From an uncultured Lachnospiraceae bacterium (GTDB taxonomy: Bacteria > Bacillota > Clostridia > Lachnospirales > Lachnospiraceae): a stretch of DNA of 18,404 bases. A model generated the notes under the pieces. That model had not been told where the DNA came from. It worked only from the letters and a program-made list of their open reading frames with translations, and did no database searches. The position numbers and the translations under genes were made by a program. This document shows positions 1 through 10,958 of this stretch, piece after piece; positions within the stretch are counted from its first letter, which is position 1; every line of letters begins with the position of its first letter. The stretch lies in the NCBI GenBank assembly GCA_946183625.1, contig CAMHCL010000022.1, forward strand, positions 1 through 18,404, in the 5' to 3' direction.

Positions 1-369
<369 letters not shown>

Positions 370-789
370 TTATTTAGCATCCTTTGGACGCTTAGCGCCG
401 TACTTAGAACGAGCCTGACGTCTCTTAGCAACACCTGCAGTATCAAGTGTACCACGGATAATGTGATATCTTGTACCAGGAAGATCCTTTACTCTACCAC
501 CACGGATAAGAACAACTGAGTGCTCCTGAAGGTTATGTCCCTCACCTGGGATATAACTTGTAACTTCCATTCCGTTTGACAGACGAACTCTGGCAATCTT
601 ACGAAGAGCTGAGTTAGGCTTCTTAGGGGTTGCTGTCTTAACAGCTGTACATACACCTCTCTTCTGTGGTGAAGATGACTCTGTAGGTCTCTTCTTAAGA
701 GAGTTGTAGCTTCTCTGAAGTGCAGGAGCTGTAGACTTCTTAACAGCGTCCTGTCTTCCCTTTCTAACTAACTGGTTAAATGTTGGCAT
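370..789 (-). CDS. rpsL: 30S ribosomal protein S12
   Basis: S12 lies at the decoding centre of the 30S subunit and controls accuracy. The 139-aa product starts [14 protein letters not shown] and has the family hallmark [11 protein letters not shown] (around residues 54-64), [15 protein letters not shown] and [11 protein letters not shown]. The length and the insert before SPQKRGVC match the Firmicute form. Lys57 (E. coli Lys43 equivalent) and the Lys of RVKDLPG are the wild-type residues, so no streptomycin-resistance change is visible there. The reading frame stays open upstream to 867, but the start at 789 is chosen because it gives the canonical N-terminus and has GGAGGTGA just before it. 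It is the first gene after the strong promoter at 898-926 and is followed by rpsG. Confidence 0.97.
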   Translation of the reverse strand: MPTFNQLVRKGRQDAVKKSTAPALQRSYNSLKKRPTESSSPQKRGVCTAVKTATPKKPNSALRKIARVRLSNGMEVTSYIPGEGHNLQEHSVVLIRGGRVKDLPGTRYHIIRGTLDTAGVAKRRQARSKYGAKRPKDAK

Positions 790-850
790 GTTTTCACCTC
801 CATTCTTAAATGATATAGTCGCCATACTTAACCTGTATAGCTCGTAAAAT

Positions 851-892
851 GTGCTTAAGCACAACAAACGGCATGCGTTTTAAACGCATGCC
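851..892 (-). promoter_or_regulatory. rpsL leader palindromes at the predicted transcript 5' end
   Basis: A perfect inverted repeat lies at 870-892, with arms GGCATGCGTTT and AAACGCATGCC around one base. It begins about 6 nt after the -10 box, so the predicted transcript would start with this hairpin. A second perfect palindrome, GTGCTTAAGCAC, is at 851-862. The first could be an operator, a 5' stabilising stem-loop, or, since a loosely T-rich stretch follows it, a terminator for the upstream ACP gene. The overlap with the start site is seen directly; the role is inference. Confidence 0.5.
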
Positions 893-897
893 TAACT

Positions 898-926
898 ATT
901 ATACATATACCATATGCCATTGTCAA
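898..926 (-). promoter_or_regulatory. Consensus sigma-A promoter of rpsL-rpsG
   Basis: TTGACA (921-926) and TATAAT (898-903) are both perfect and separated by exactly 17 nt on the minus strand. The predicted start is near 891, about 100 nt upstream of the rpsL start codon. The strength suits a ribosomal protein operon. Confidence 0.92.
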
Positions 927-980
927 CAATAATCAACAAGCTATTTTGAAACATTTTCGATCAGATGATCAATTACATCA

Positions 981-1208
981 TTATTCAGAAACAGTCTTCT
1001 CCAGATAATCAACTACATCCTTCACAGTACGAAATGCATTTATCTCGCGGTCAGGAATCTCAAATCCGTACTCATCCTCAAATGCAGCTACAACGCTGAT
1101 AACATCTATAGATGTAAGTCCCAGATCATCTATAAGTGCACTGTCCATTGTGATCTCAGTATCCGGATCTACATACTCCTTTAAAACCTCAACTGTCTTC
1201 TCAAACAT
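981..1208 (-). CDS. Acyl carrier protein (dedicated partner of the adjacent acyl ligase)
   Basis: This is a 75-aa acyl carrier protein, a small acidic four-helix protein that carries acyl groups on a 4'-phosphopantetheine arm. The attachment site is in DDLGLTSIDVIS, with Ser33 as the modified serine; the rest (AAFEDEYGFEIPD, then TVKDVVDYLE) follows the ACP fold. The LTSID version differs from the ADSLD of the housekeeping fatty-acid ACP, suggesting a specialised carrier. The frame is open upstream to 1268, but ATG at 1208 is preferred: it gives the normal length and has GGAGGT ahead of it. It lies 83 nt downstream of an AMP-forming ligase that could load it. The final acyl product cannot be told from the sequence. 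Confidence 0.93.
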   Translation of the reverse strand: MFEKTVEVLKEYVDPDTEITMDSALIDDLGLTSIDVISVVAAFEDEYGFEIPDREINAFRTVKDVVDYLEKTVSE

Positions 1209-1225
1209 GTCAAATACCTCCAAAT

Positions 1226-1306
1226 TACATTTTACGAATAGTCCTGCGGAATAACATTTTACAATCATTCCTGCGGAAATATCATATACGCTTATTCCTG
1301 CGGAAT
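1226..1306 (-). repeat. Three 27-bp tandem repeats spanning the ligase stop codon
   Basis: Three imperfect copies of a 27-bp unit run from 1306 down to 1226, each with the core TCCGCAGGA at exact 27-nt spacing (cores at 1296-1304, 1269-1277 and 1242-1250). The first copy encodes the last residues and stop codon of the ligase; the other two fill most of the gap before the ACP gene. In the first copy the core is the palindrome TATTCC-GCA-GGAATA, which decays in the other two. Copies 2 and 3 differ at about 6 of 27 positions. Confidence 0.85.
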
Positions 1307-2881
1307 ATTCTTATATCTTACTATCTTCTTAGTAGTATTCTTAATAAATTCTTCGTCACGAAGCTTAACGGCTGCGATCTGCTTGTACAGCGGACGGCCC
1401 TTGTTCACCTTCTCCATCAGAGCATTGAAGTACTCAGTATTACCCATGTAATCCTCTTCAGGGAATATCTCGGCAATGATCTTCGAATCCTTGTCATAGA
1501 CCAGGACTTCGTTTACGCCGGGATCGATCTGCAGGTCGCCCTCCAGCTCTTCAGGTGATATATTCTCGCCGTTGCTCAGGATGATCAGATTCTTCTTACG
1601 TCCGGTGAGGAATACAAAATTATCCTCATCCACATAACCCATGTCACCGGTCATGTACCAACCATCGATCAACGCCTCAGCTGTGAATTCAGGATCATTG
1701 TAGTAGCCCTGCATGGTGACAGGTCCCTTGAACATAACCTCGCCATCCTCAGAAGTCTTAGCCTCAGTGCCATCTATAACCTGGCCAACGCTTCCATCCT
1801 TCTTAAAATAATTACGATTGATGGCAACGCAAGGAGAACACTCCGTGGTACCATAACCGTTCAGGATTTCAACACCGTACTTTCTGAATTCCTTAACGTA
1901 GAAAGGATTCAGCGGTGCGCCACCACATATGATGTACTTGAGATTGCCACCGAAGAATTCGATGATGGCCTTGAACATGGAGCGGCGTCTGTCGATACCC
2001 ACCTTAAGGAGTGCCTGACTAACCTTAACTCCAGTCTCAACTCTCTTCTTCTGTCCACTCTTCTCAATGCCGTCACATAACCGCTTGTAAAATGTTTCGA
2101 CGAACAGCGGTACCAGCATCATGAGGTCAGGCTTTGAATCAGCCAGATCCTCCTTGATCCTTTTAAGGCTCTTATTGAGGAAGAGATTCTCGCCATAATT
2201 GTATGCCATAAGTGTGGCTACGATCAGACCAAATGTATGATGGAAAGGTAATACTACCAGAGTAGATCTTCCTTCCGGATCAAACATGGCTGACGCGCCA
2301 TTTATCTCAGAAGCGATATTCCCATGACTGAGCATAACGCCCTTACTTCTACCTGAAGTTCCTGATGTAAAGAATATAGATGCAAGCTCATCCTTGTCAG
2401 GTTTATAAAGCTCAAAATCTTCATTCTCACTTTCAGAAATCTTATATAGTTCATCCAGTGTCATCACCTGAAGGTCCTTCAGATTCTCCACCAGATCACT
2501 ATAGGATTTGGATATAAAAATCTTGGTGACATCAGCTTTATTTATAAGCCATTCAACTTCGCCTGCAGGAAGCTCCTTATCAATAGGAACAGCTACCCTT
2601 CCAGTACATACTACAGCCAGATATGCCATCAGCCACTCATATGAATTCTCACCGATCACTGCAACGTGACTGCCCTTGTCGAAATTCTTATCAACCCAGG
2701 AAGCAGCTCTCCTCACCTCGCGGTATACATCCAGATAAGTCTTCTCGACTATCTCCTTACGTCCCTTTCTGAACCTGATACCCGTCTCATTCGGTCTGTC
2801 CTTCGCTTTAAGTTCAAGCATCTCAGTCAGACTGGTGATCTTCGGTGCATTTTCATATAATGGATAATTCTTATTCTTCAT
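1292..2881 (-). CDS. AMP-forming acyl-CoA/acyl-ACP synthetase
   Basis: This 529-aa ANL-superfamily enzyme should activate a carboxylic acid with ATP to the acyl-AMP and pass it to a thiol. Visible motifs are the P-loop FTSGTSGRSKGV (171-182), HHTFG (214-218), NGYGTTECSP (341-350), TGD (411-413), GRKKNLIILSNGENISPEELE around 427-447 and a C-terminal catalytic-lysine motif TTKKIVRYK (Lys519 likely). It resembles long-chain fatty acid-CoA ligases but, next to an ACP gene, it may load that ACP instead of CoA. The Shine-Dalgarno is weak (AGGG, about 12 nt upstream), yet the N-terminus looks normal. It has its own promoter behind the rpoC terminator. Substrate and acceptor are unknown. Confidence 0.9.
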   Translation of the reverse strand: MKNKNYPLYENAPKITSLTEMLELKAKDRPNETGIRFRKGRKEIVEKTYLDVYREVRRAASWVDKNFDKGSHVAVIGENSYEWLMAYLAVVCTGRVAVPIDKELPAGEVEWLINKADVTKIFISKSYSDLVENLKDLQVMTLDELYKISESENEDFELYKPDKDELASIFFTSGTSGRSKGVMLSHGNIASEINGASAMFDPEGRSTLVVLPFHHTFGLIVATLMAYNYGENLFLNKSLKRIKEDLADSKPDLMMLVPLFVETFYKRLCDGIEKSGQKKRVETGVKVSQALLKVGIDRRRSMFKAIIEFFGGNLKYIICGGAPLNPFYVKEFRKYGVEILNGYGTTECSPCVAINRNYFKKDGSVGQVIDGTEAKTSEDGEVMFKGPVTMQGYYNDPEFTAEALIDGWYMTGDMGYVDEDNFVFLTGRKKNLIILSNGENISPEELEGDLQIDPGVNEVLVYDKDSKIIAEIFPEEDYMGNTEYFNALMEKVNKGRPLYKQIAAVKLRDEEFIKNTTKKIVRYKNIPQE

Positions 2882-2918
2882 TTCTAATATAACCCTGCCT
2901 AAAAAATCTCACTCTAAA

Positions 2919-2947
2919 ATTTTAATACATCATAACCTTCAAGTAAA
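2919..2947 (-). promoter_or_regulatory. Predicted promoter of the ligase-ACP operon
   Basis: TTTACT (2942-2947) and TAAAAT (2919-2924) on the minus strand are separated by 17 nt, matching 4/6 and 5/6 consensus positions. It begins a few bases after the rpoC terminator T-tract and leaves a leader of about 30 nt before the ligase start. Confidence 0.6.
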
Positions 2948-2950
2948 GAA

Positions 2951-2991
2951 AAACTACACAAAAAATTCACGGTGCCAGGCACCGTGAATTT
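2951..2991 (-). terminator. Rho-independent terminator after rpoC
   Basis: A perfect inverted repeat at 2963-2991 has 14-nt arms (AAATTCACGGTGCC and its complement) around one base, followed on the minus strand by a TTTTTT run and a further T-rich stretch. It lies 9 nt past the rpoC stop codon. It should end most rpoBC transcripts before the ligase gene. Confidence 0.92.
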
Positions 2992-2999
2992 CGTATTAA

Positions 3000-5900
3000 T
3001 TACTCTTCATCATCAGATGTTTCGTCTGTATCTGCTTCAGCCTCTTCTGTATCAACTTCATCGAAGTTTTCAACATTTTCAACATCTTCGATATTTTCAA
3101 TATCGTCAACATCTTCATCTGAGCCAAAGTCTATATCATACTCACCATCTTCACCGAGTTCAGGAATATCAAGCTTGTATTCTGAATCAAGCTTAACTGA
3201 ACGATACCTCTTCATACCTGTACCTGCTGGTATAAGCTTACCGATAAGTACGTTCTCCTTAAGTCCGATAAGTGGATCGATCTTACCCTTGATAGCTGCA
3301 TCTGTCAGAACTCTTGTTGTCTCCTGGAAGGAAGCAGCTGACAGGAAGCTGTTAGTAGCAAGTGATGCCTTTGTAATACCCAGAAGGATTCTGGTTGCAG
3401 ATGCTGGTCTGAGTCCGTCCTCTTCGAGGATTTCATTCATCTCGTCGATATCAAGAACATCTACAAGTGTTCCAGGTAAGTAATCTGAATCTCCTGCGTC
3501 CTCGATACGTGTCTTCTTAAGCATCTGACGTACGATAATCTCTATATGCTTGTCGTTGATCTCAACACCCTGAGAACGGTAAACCTTCTGAACTTCGCGG
3601 AGCATGTAGTTCTGAACTGCTTCAACGCCCTTGATCTTAAGGATGTCGTGAGGATTTACTGAACCCTCTGTAAGCTCATCACCAGCTGCGATGTCTTCGC
3701 CATCTATTACCTTGATACGTGAACCGTAAGGTATCAGATAAGCCTTTGATTCGCCTGTCTCGTCGTTTGAAACAACAACTTCTCTCTTCTTCTTTGTATC
3801 TCTGATCTCAACCTTACCGGCAAAATCTGAGATGATAGCAAGACCCTTTGGCTTACGAGCCTCGAAGATCTCTTCTACTCTAGGAAGACCCTGTGTGATA
3901 TCACCACCGGCAACACCACCTGAGTGGAATGTTCTCATAGTAAGCTGTGTACCAGGCTCACCGATTGACTGAGCAGCTATGATACCAACTGCCTCACCAA
4001 CCTGAACTGCCTGACCTGTTGCAAGGTTTGATCCGTAGCACTTAGCACAGATACCGAGATGGCACTTACATGTAAGTACGGAACGTATCTTCAGCTTAGC
4101 ATCTCTTCTAGCCACACCTGTTTCAGGATCTGTGAAAGGTCTGCCATCTTCTGGCTGAACACCCTTCTTCATGATAAGCTCTGCTCTTGCAGGAGTGATC
4201 ATGTGATTAACCTTTACAAGCATGTTGCCTTCTGCATCAAATACAGACTCAGCTATATATCTTCCTGTAATTCTCTCCTGGAAGCTCTCTGTAAGCTCAT
4301 TACCTTCCATAAATGCCTTTACATAAATACCAGGCTTAGGATCGTCATAAGCTACACAGTCAGTCTCACGGATGATAAGATCCTGAGATACGTCTACAAG
4401 ACGTCTTGTAAGGTATCCTGAATCGGCTGTACGAAGAGCTGTATCGGACAGACCCTTACGAGCACCGTGTGCTGACATGAAGTACTCCAGTACGTCCAGA
4501 CCTTCACGGAAGTTGGACTTGATAGGAAGCTCGATCGTGTTACCAGTTGTATCAGCCATCAGACCACGCATACCTGTCAGCTGTTTGATCTGCTGATCAG
4601 AACCACGGGCACCTGAGTCGGCCATCATGTAAATGTTATTGTACTTATCCAGTCCGTCCAGCAGAGCCTTAGTAAGCTTCTTATCAGCTGCCTGCCACTG
4701 CAGAACGACATTTCTCTTACGCTCTTCCTCTGTAAGGAAGCCTCTTGCGAAGAAACCGTTGATAACATCAACTCGTGTCTGAGCCTCACCCAGGAGTTCC
4801 TTCTTATTCTCTGGGATAGTCATATCTGCGATAGAAACTGAGATACCACTAAGTGTTGAATACTTATAACCCAGAGCCTTAATGTCATCAAGAACCTCAG
4901 CTGTCTTAGTAGCGCCGTGGATATTGATACATTTGTTAAGAATCTTCTTTAAGTCACCCTTCTTAACGAGCTTGTTAACTTCAGGCTCGATTGCATTTGA
5001 TGGATCCTCTCTGTCAACGAAACCGAGATCCTGAGGAATGATTTCGTTAAATATAAGCTTTCCGAGTGTAGTTGCTACGAAACCGCTTACTTCTGTACCA
5101 TCCTCGAGAACTGCAGACTTCTTAACATAGATCTTCTGCTGAAGTGTGATCTCCTTGTTCTCAAATGCAAGAAGCGCTCTGTTCATGTTGAGGAACTTAC
5201 GTCCTAACATATCTTCAGGAGTACTTACTATATCCTTGAAGAATACAGTCTGTCCATCCTTAGAAGCCTTCTTTATAACTCTTATCTTAATCTTATCAAA
5301 TGAAGCAACCTTGCCTTCTTCCGCATCCTTACGGAGAGCTTCAAGGTTTGCATATTCATCATCTGCGTCATACACCTTAACAATCTCGTCATCAGTGTAC
5401 TCAACCTCTCTAAACTTATCCATTGTCAGATAGTAGATACCAAGTACCATATCCTGTGAAGGAACTGATACAACTCCACCATCAGATGGCTTAAGGAGGT
5501 TATTTGGTGACAGGAGCAGGAATCTGCACTCTGCCTGAGCTTCAACTGACAGTGGTAAATGTACTGCCATCTGGTCTCCATCGAAGTCAGCGTTAAACGC
5601 CATACATACCAGTGGATGAAGCTTAATAGCCTTACCTTCTACAAGGATTGGCTCGAATGCCTGAATACCAAGTCTGTGAAGTGTAGGAGCACGGTTAAGC
5701 ATAACCGGATGTTCTTTGATAACATCCTCGAGAACATCCCATACAGAGCTCTCAAGCTTCTCTACCTTCTTCTTAGCTGCCTTGATGTTATCAGCAAGTC
5801 CTCTTGCAGTCAGCTCCTTCATAACGAAAGGCTTGAACAGCTCGATAGCCATTTCCTTAGGAAGACCACACTGATAGATCTTAAGCTCAGGTCCTACTAC

Positions 5901-6959
5901 GATAACTGAACGTCCTGAGTAGTCAACACGCTTACCGAGAAGGTTCTGACGGAATCTACCCTGCTTACCCTTAAGCATCTCAGACAGAGACTTAAGAGCT
6001 CTAGAACCAGGACCGGTAACTGCACGACCATGACGACCGTTATCTATAAGTGAATCTACAGCTTCCTGAAGCATTCTCTTCTCGTTACGAACGATGATGT
6101 CAGGAGCTGATATCTCAAGAAGTCTCTTGAGACGGTTATTTCTGTTAATAATTCTTCTATAAAGGTCATTAAGGTCTGATGTAGCGAATCTGCCACCATC
6201 AAGCTGAACCATAGGACGAAGATCTGGTGGGATAACAGGAATTACATCCAGTACCATCCACTCAGGCAGGTTGCCTGAATTTCTGAAAGCTTCAACAACG
6301 TCGAGCTTCTTGATGATCTTAGTCTTCTTCTGACCTGTTGCAGTCTCCAGCTCCTCACGAAGCTCTACTGCTTCCTTATCCAGATCAACACGTCTGAGAA
6401 GCTCCTTAACAGCCTCTGCCCCCATGCCTACTCTGAATGAGTTTTCACCATACTGTGATTTCTTAGTCTGATACTCCTGCTCTGAGAGGATTTCCTTCTC
6501 ATGGAGATCTGTTTCACCTGGATCGATTACGATGTAAGCTGAGAAATAAAGTACTCTCTCAAGTTCACGTGGTGACAGATCAAGGAGAAGTCCCATACGG
6601 CTAGGAATACCCTTGAAGTACCAAATGTGTGATACAGGGCATCCAAGTTCGATATGTCCCATACGCTCACGACGTACGCTGGACTTAGTAACCTCAACGC
6701 CACATCTGTCACAGATGATACCCTTGAATCTTATCTTCTTATACTTACCGCAATGACATTCCATGTCCTTAGTTGGTCCGAAGATCTTCTCACAGAAAAG
6801 TCCGTCCCTTTCAGGCTTCCATGTACGGTAATTAATTGTCTCAGGCTTCTTAACTTCGCCATATGACCAATCTCTTATCTTCTGAGGAGATGCAAGACCT
6901 ATCTTGATCGCATCAAAGAATATAGGCTGTTCCTGTTCATTATCTGTATTAAAAGCCAT
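3000..6959 (-). CDS. rpoC: DNA-directed RNA polymerase subunit beta'
   Basis: This is the 1319-aa catalytic beta' subunit of RNA polymerase. The N-terminal zinc ribbon uses Cys68, Cys70, Cys83 and Cys86; the active-site magnesium loop NADFDGDQ is at 456-463 with all three aspartates; bridge-helix/trigger-loop region motifs such as [19 protein letters not shown] (835-853) are present; the second zinc site is formed by Cys868, Cys964, Cys971 and Cys974. The last 56 residues (1264-1319) are a very acidic, repetitive tail with IEN/VEN/EDVE repeats that is not part of the core fold. The start is supported by AAAGGAG 9 nt upstream. It lies 17 nt after rpoB and is co-transcribed with it. Confidence 0.98.
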   Translation of the reverse strand: MAFNTDNEQEQPIFFDAIKIGLASPQKIRDWSYGEVKKPETINYRTWKPERDGLFCEKIFGPTKDMECHCGKYKKIRFKGIICDRCGVEVTKSSVRRERMGHIELGCPVSHIWYFKGIPSRMGLLLDLSPRELERVLYFSAYIVIDPGETDLHEKEILSEQEYQTKKSQYGENSFRVGMGAEAVKELLRRVDLDKEAVELREELETATGQKKTKIIKKLDVVEAFRNSGNLPEWMVLDVIPVIPPDLRPMVQLDGGRFATSDLNDLYRRIINRNNRLKRLLEISAPDIIVRNEKRMLQEAVDSLIDNGRHGRAVTGPGSRALKSLSEMLKGKQGRFRQNLLGKRVDYSGRSVIVVGPELKIYQCGLPKEMAIELFKPFVMKELTARGLADNIKAAKKKVEKLESSVWDVLEDVIKEHPVMLNRAPTLHRLGIQAFEPILVEGKAIKLHPLVCMAFNADFDGDQMAVHLPLSVEAQAECRFLLLSPNNLLKPSDGGVVSVPSQDMVLGIYYLTMDKFREVEYTDDEIVKVYDADDEYANLEALRKDAEEGKVASFDKIKIRVIKKASKDGQTVFFKDIVSTPEDMLGRKFLNMNRALLAFENKEITLQQKIYVKKSAVLEDGTEVSGFVATTLGKLIFNEIIPQDLGFVDREDPSNAIEPEVNKLVKKGDLKKILNKCINIHGATKTAEVLDDIKALGYKYSTLSGISVSIADMTIPENKKELLGEAQTRVDVINGFFARGFLTEEERKRNVVLQWQAADKKLTKALLDGLDKYNNIYMMADSGARGSDQQIKQLTGMRGLMADTTGNTIELPIKSNFREGLDVLEYFMSAHGARKGLSDTALRTADSGYLTRRLVDVSQDLIIRETDCVAYDDPKPGIYVKAFMEGNELTESFQERITGRYIAESVFDAEGNMLVKVNHMITPARAELIMKKGVQPEDGRPFTDPETGVARRDAKLKIRSVLTCKCHLGICAKCYGSNLATGQAVQVGEAVGIIAAQSIGEPGTQLTMRTFHSGGVAGGDITQGLPRVEEIFEARKPKGLAIISDFAGKVEIRDTKKKREVVVSNDETGESKAYLIPYGSRIKVIDGEDIAAGDELTEGSVNPHDILKIKGVEAVQNYMLREVQKVYRSQGVEINDKHIEIIVRQMLKKTRIEDAGDSDYLPGTLVDVLDIDEMNEILEEDGLRPASATRILLGITKASLATNSFLSAASFQETTRVLTDAAIKGKIDPLIGLKENVLIGKLIPAGTGMKRYRSVKLDSEYKLDIPELGEDGEYDIDFGSDEDVDDIENIEDVENVENFDEVDTEEAEADTDETSDDEE

Positions 6960-6976
6960 TCTTACGCTCTCCTTTC

Positions 6977-9900
6977 TTAATCTTCGTAGTTGCCGTCGGA
7001 GTAGTCATCGTCTGTATAGTCATCACTTAAATAGCTCTCTGACTGTACATACTCGCCTGTCTCATCAACTTCACCATAACCATTGTCCATGAGGTCACCC
7101 TCGTATCTGGTCTGCTCGCCTTCGAGAAGCTCGCGTGTTCTTCTGTCGTACTCGCCTGTATCGCCGAGTTCAACTTCCTTACCATCTTCCTTAAGTACTC
7201 TGACATCGAGACCCAGTGACTGGAACTCTTTAAGCAGAACCTTGAAGGATTCTGGTGTACCAGGATCAGGAATGTTCTCGCCCTTGATAATAGCCTCATA
7301 TGTCTTAACACGTCCTGTTACATCATCAGACTTAACAGTAAGTATCTCCTGAAGAGTATATGAAGCACCATAAGCCTCGAGGGCCCAAACTTCCATCTCA
7401 CCGAATCTCTGACCACCGAACTGAGCTTTACCACCAAGTGGCTGCTGAGTTACCAGTGAGTAAGGACCGGTTGAACGAGCATGGATCTTATCATCAACAA
7501 GGTGGTGCAGTTTCAGGTAATGCATGAATCCGATTGAAACAGGTGCCGGAATAGCCTCACCTGTACGGCCATCACGAAGCTGAACCTTACCGGTCTTATC
7601 AATAGGAACGCCCTCCCACTCTTTTCTGTGGTCGCGGTTCTCATAGAGATAATCCATAACGCCCTTATCTACATAATCCTTATACTTAGCTTCAAATTCT
7701 TCCCAAGAAGAATTAGCATAATCGTTAGCCATTTCAAGTTCCTTGGTGATATCAGACTCCTTAGCACCATCGAAGATAGGTGTAGAAACCTTGAAACCAA
7801 GAACTTCAGATGCAAGTCCTAAATGTAACTCAAGCACCTGTCCGATATTCATACGGGAAGGAACGCCCAGAGGGTTAAGTACGATATCGAGTGGACGACC
7901 ATTTGGCAGGAATGGCATATCCTCTACAGGAAGCACACGTGATACGACACCCTTATTACCATGACGACCAGCCATCTTATCACCAACAGAGATCTTTCTC
8001 TTCTGTGCTATATAAACACGAACAGACTTATTAACTCCTGGTGGAAGATCGTCTCCATTCTCCCTTGTAAATATCTTAATATCCATAACAACACCGTATG
8101 CACCGTGTGGTACACGAAGTGATGTATCTCTTACTTCTCTAGCCTTCTCACCGAAGATTGCACGAAGCAATCTCTCTTCAGCAGTCAGCTCTGTCTCTCC
8201 CTTAGGAGTAACCTTACCAACAAGGATATCACCGGCACGAACCTCAGCACCGATACGGATGATACCGTTCTCGTCAAGGTCTGTAAGTGCATCCTGGCTG
8301 AGACCTGCAAGGTCTCTTGTTATCTCTTCAGGTCCGAGCTTTGTATCTCTTGCGTCTGACTCGTACTCCTCAATATGAACTGATGTATATACATCATCCT
8401 TAACAAGTCTCTCTGAAAGAAGTACGGCATCCTCGTAATTGTAACCTTCCCATGTCATGAATCCGATAAGTGGGTTCTTACCAAGGGCAAGCTCACCGTT
8501 GCTTGTAGAAGCACCATCAGCGATAACCTCGCCAGCCTTTACTCTGTCGCCCTTGAAGACGATAGGTCTCTGGTTCATGCAGTTACCCTGGTTACTACGA
8601 GCAAACTTGATAACGTTGTATTCATCTATAGTGCCGTCGTCACATTTAACAACTATCTTCTCACTTGATGACAGCTCTACAACACCGTCATGCTTAGCAA
8701 CGATTGTTACACCAGAGTCGATAGCAGCCTTTGATTCCATACCTGTACCAACTACAGGAGCATCTGTCTTAAGAAGTGGAACGGCCTGACGCTGCATGTT
8801 TGATCCCATGAGGGCACGGTTAGCATCGTCGTTCTGAAGGAATGGTACCATGGATGTAGCAACTGAGAATACCATACGAGGTGATACGTCCATGTAATCA
8901 ACTCTCTTCTTAGGGAATACGGATGTCTCCTCACGACGACGTCCAGCAACGTTCTTATTTATGAAATGATTCTCTTCGTCAAGTGGTTCAGAAGCCTGAG
9001 CAACGATGTATTTATCTTCTTCATCTGCTGTCATGTAAACAACTTCGTCTGTAACAACAGGATTGTCAGGATCTGTCTTGTCGATCTTTCTATATGGAGC
9101 CTCTATGAAACCATACTCATTGATACGGGCAAATGTAGCTAATGAGTTGATCAGACCGATGTTTGGTCCTTCAGGTGTCTCGATAGGGCACATACGTCCA
9201 TAATGTGTATAGTGAACGTCTCGAACCTCGAATCCGGCTCTCTCTCTTGAAAGGCCACCAGGACCAAGGGCAGACAGACGTCTCTTATGTGTAAGCTCTG
9301 ACAGTGGGTTGTTCTGATCCATGAACTGTGACAGCTGTGATGAACCGAAGAACTCCTTAACTGCTGCAGTTACAGGCTTGATATTGATAAGAGATTGTGG
9401 AGTAATAGTCTCTATATCCTGTGTCTGCATACGCTCTCTAACAACTCTCTCAAGTCTTGACAGACCGATACGATACTGATTCTGAAGCAGCTCACCAACT
9501 GACTTGATACGTCTGTTACCAAGGTGGTCAATGTCATCACTGCTACCGATCTCATACTCGAGATGCATATTATAATTAATAGAAGCAAGTATATCTTCTT
9601 TAGTTATATGCTTTGGAATAAGCTCTGAAATGCTATTCTTGATAGCCTCTTCAAGCTCTTCTCCATCATACTCCTCAAGGAGCTTAGCAAGTGCAGGGTA
9701 ATATACATATTCTGTAATACCAAGTTCTTCAGGTGTAACACCTGGAAGTCTGTCAGCTATCCAAGGAAGGATATCTACAGCCATGTTGGACAGAACCTTG
9801 ACATTCTTTGTCTCTGTCTGAACAACTACATGATCTACAGCAGCATCCTGAATAACACGGCCTGCTTCCTCTGTAAGGATCTCACCCTGTGCAAACATAA

Positions 9901-10816
9901 CCTCGCCTGTCATAGGGTCAACTACATCTTCAGCAAGGATAAATCCTGCTATACGACTGGACAGAGCCAGCTTCTTGTTGAACTTGAAACGTCCAACCTT
10001 AGCAAGGTCGTATCTTCTCTGATCAAAGAACATACCATTGATAAGACTCTCAGCACTTTCAACAGCGAGAGGCTCACCTGGTCTGAGCTTCTTGTACAGC
10101 TCAAGGATACCCTCTTCATAATTCTTAGAAGCATCCTTCTCGAATGAAGCTCTGATCTTAGGCTCATCACCGAAGAGATCGATGATCTCCTGATCAGTAC
10201 CAATGCCGAGAGAACGAATAAGAACTGTTACAGGCACCTTCTTATTTCTATCTACCTTAACATAAAATACGTCGTTAGCATCCGTTTCATATTCAAGCCA
10301 AGCACCTCTGTTAGGTATAACCTGAGATGAATAAAGTGTCTTACCGGTCTTATCACGACCTACAGTAAAGTAAATACCCGGAGAACGAACCAACTGGCTT
10401 ACTATAACTCTTTCGGCACCATTTATAACAAATGTACCGGTTTCGGTCATAAGTGGCATATCTCCCATGAACACTTCATGCTGGTTGATCTCACCTGTCT
10501 CGTTATTTATAAGACGCACGTTAACCTTGAGAGGTGCAGCGTATGTAGCATCTCTCTCTTTACACTCTTCGATAGTGTACTTCTTATCCTCTTCGCACAA
10601 CTTATAATCTACGAATTCCAGGCTGAGTTTGCCTATGAAGTCTGAGATAGGAGATATATCTCTGAAAGCTTCAGCAAGTCCTTCTTCTAGGAACCATTTG
10701 TATGAATTAACCTGTACACCAATAAGGCTTGGCATTTCAAGGACTTCGTCCTTGCTAGCATAACTCATACGTACATTCTTGCCCGATTTGATTGGGCGCA
10801 TTCTGTACTTCTCCAT
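6977..10816 (-). CDS. rpoB: DNA-directed RNA polymerase subunit beta
   Basis: This is the 1279-aa beta subunit. The rifampicin-binding segment at 491-522 begins [17 protein letters not shown], with Asp500, His510, Arg513 and Ser515 corresponding to E. coli Asp516, His526, Arg529 and Ser531, all wild type, so rifampicin sensitivity is predicted. [14 protein letters not shown] ([15 protein letters not shown]), [13 protein letters not shown] and [18 protein letters not shown] motifs are present. The C-terminus extends into an Asp/Tyr/Ser-rich acidic tail (about the last 25 residues). The ATG at 10816 has AGGAG about 13 nt upstream; nearer upstream start codons are out of frame. The gene has its own promoter behind the rplL terminator and overlaps none of its neighbours. 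Confidence 0.98.
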   Translation of the reverse strand: MEKYRMRPIKSGKNVRMSYASKDEVLEMPSLIGVQVNSYKWFLEEGLAEAFRDISPISDFIGKLSLEFVDYKLCEEDKKYTIEECKERDATYAAPLKVNVRLINNETGEINQHEVFMGDMPLMTETGTFVINGAERVIVSQLVRSPGIYFTVGRDKTGKTLYSSQVIPNRGAWLEYETDANDVFYVKVDRNKKVPVTVLIRSLGIGTDQEIIDLFGDEPKIRASFEKDASKNYEEGILELYKKLRPGEPLAVESAESLINGMFFDQRRYDLAKVGRFKFNKKLALSSRIAGFILAEDVVDPMTGEVMFAQGEILTEEAGRVIQDAAVDHVVVQTETKNVKVLSNMAVDILPWIADRLPGVTPEELGITEYVYYPALAKLLEEYDGEELEEAIKNSISELIPKHITKEDILASINYNMHLEYEIGSSDDIDHLGNRRIKSVGELLQNQYRIGLSRLERVVRERMQTQDIETITPQSLINIKPVTAAVKEFFGSSQLSQFMDQNNPLSELTHKRRLSALGPGGLSRERAGFEVRDVHYTHYGRMCPIETPEGPNIGLINSLATFARINEYGFIEAPYRKIDKTDPDNPVVTDEVVYMTADEEDKYIVAQASEPLDEENHFINKNVAGRRREETSVFPKKRVDYMDVSPRMVFSVATSMVPFLQNDDANRALMGSNMQRQAVPLLKTDAPVVGTGMESKAAIDSGVTIVAKHDGVVELSSSEKIVVKCDDGTIDEYNVIKFARSNQGNCMNQRPIVFKGDRVKAGEVIADGASTSNGELALGKNPLIGFMTWEGYNYEDAVLLSERLVKDDVYTSVHIEEYESDARDTKLGPEEITRDLAGLSQDALTDLDENGIIRIGAEVRAGDILVGKVTPKGETELTAEERLLRAIFGEKAREVRDTSLRVPHGAYGVVMDIKIFTRENGDDLPPGVNKSVRVYIAQKRKISVGDKMAGRHGNKGVVSRVLPVEDMPFLPNGRPLDIVLNPLGVPSRMNIGQVLELHLGLASEVLGFKVSTPIFDGAKESDITKELEMANDYANSSWEEFEAKYKDYVDKGVMDYLYENRDHRKEWEGVPIDKTGKVQLRDGRTGEAIPAPVSIGFMHYLKLHHLVDDKIHARSTGPYSLVTQQPLGGKAQFGGQRFGEMEVWALEAYGASYTLQEILTVKSDDVTGRVKTYEAIIKGENIPDPGTPESFKVLLKEFQSLGLDVRVLKEDGKEVELGDTGEYDRRTRELLEGEQTRYEGDLMDNGYGEVDETGEYVQSESYLSDDYTDDDYSDGNYED

Positions 10817-10915
10817 TGACGCATTTCACTCCTATTTATAATGTTCCGATAATCCAAAGTCGGGAAACTAGCGAGAGTGCATAGTTAACCACTTTAGACT
10901 ATAAGACAATTTAAT

Positions 10916-10944
10916 ACTTTAACATTTGTCAAGATAAATGTCAA
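10916..10944 (-). promoter_or_regulatory. Predicted promoter of rpoB-rpoC
   Basis: TTGACA (10939-10944) and TAAAGT (10916-10921) on the minus strand have a 17-nt spacer. A second perfect TTGACA occurs 12 nt downstream but has no good -10 box at the right distance. The promoter sits directly after the rplL terminator, giving rpoBC independent expression with a leader of about 90 nt. Confidence 0.75.
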
Positions 10945-10958
10945 ACGGTTTTTTTGAC

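Noticed and set aside
790..867. N-terminal extension of S12 from an upstream in-frame start
   Set aside because: The start at 789 has a strong GGAGGTGA site and gives the exact family N-terminus.
2666..9000. Plus-strand open frames opposite the ligase, rpoC and rpoB
   Set aside because: They are antiparallel shadows of strongly conserved genes with no family resemblance or ribosome binding sites of note.
10922..10932. Second TTGACA as the main -35 box of rpoBC
   Set aside because: At 16-18 nt downstream there is no acceptable -10 sequence; TATAGT further on is 23 nt away.
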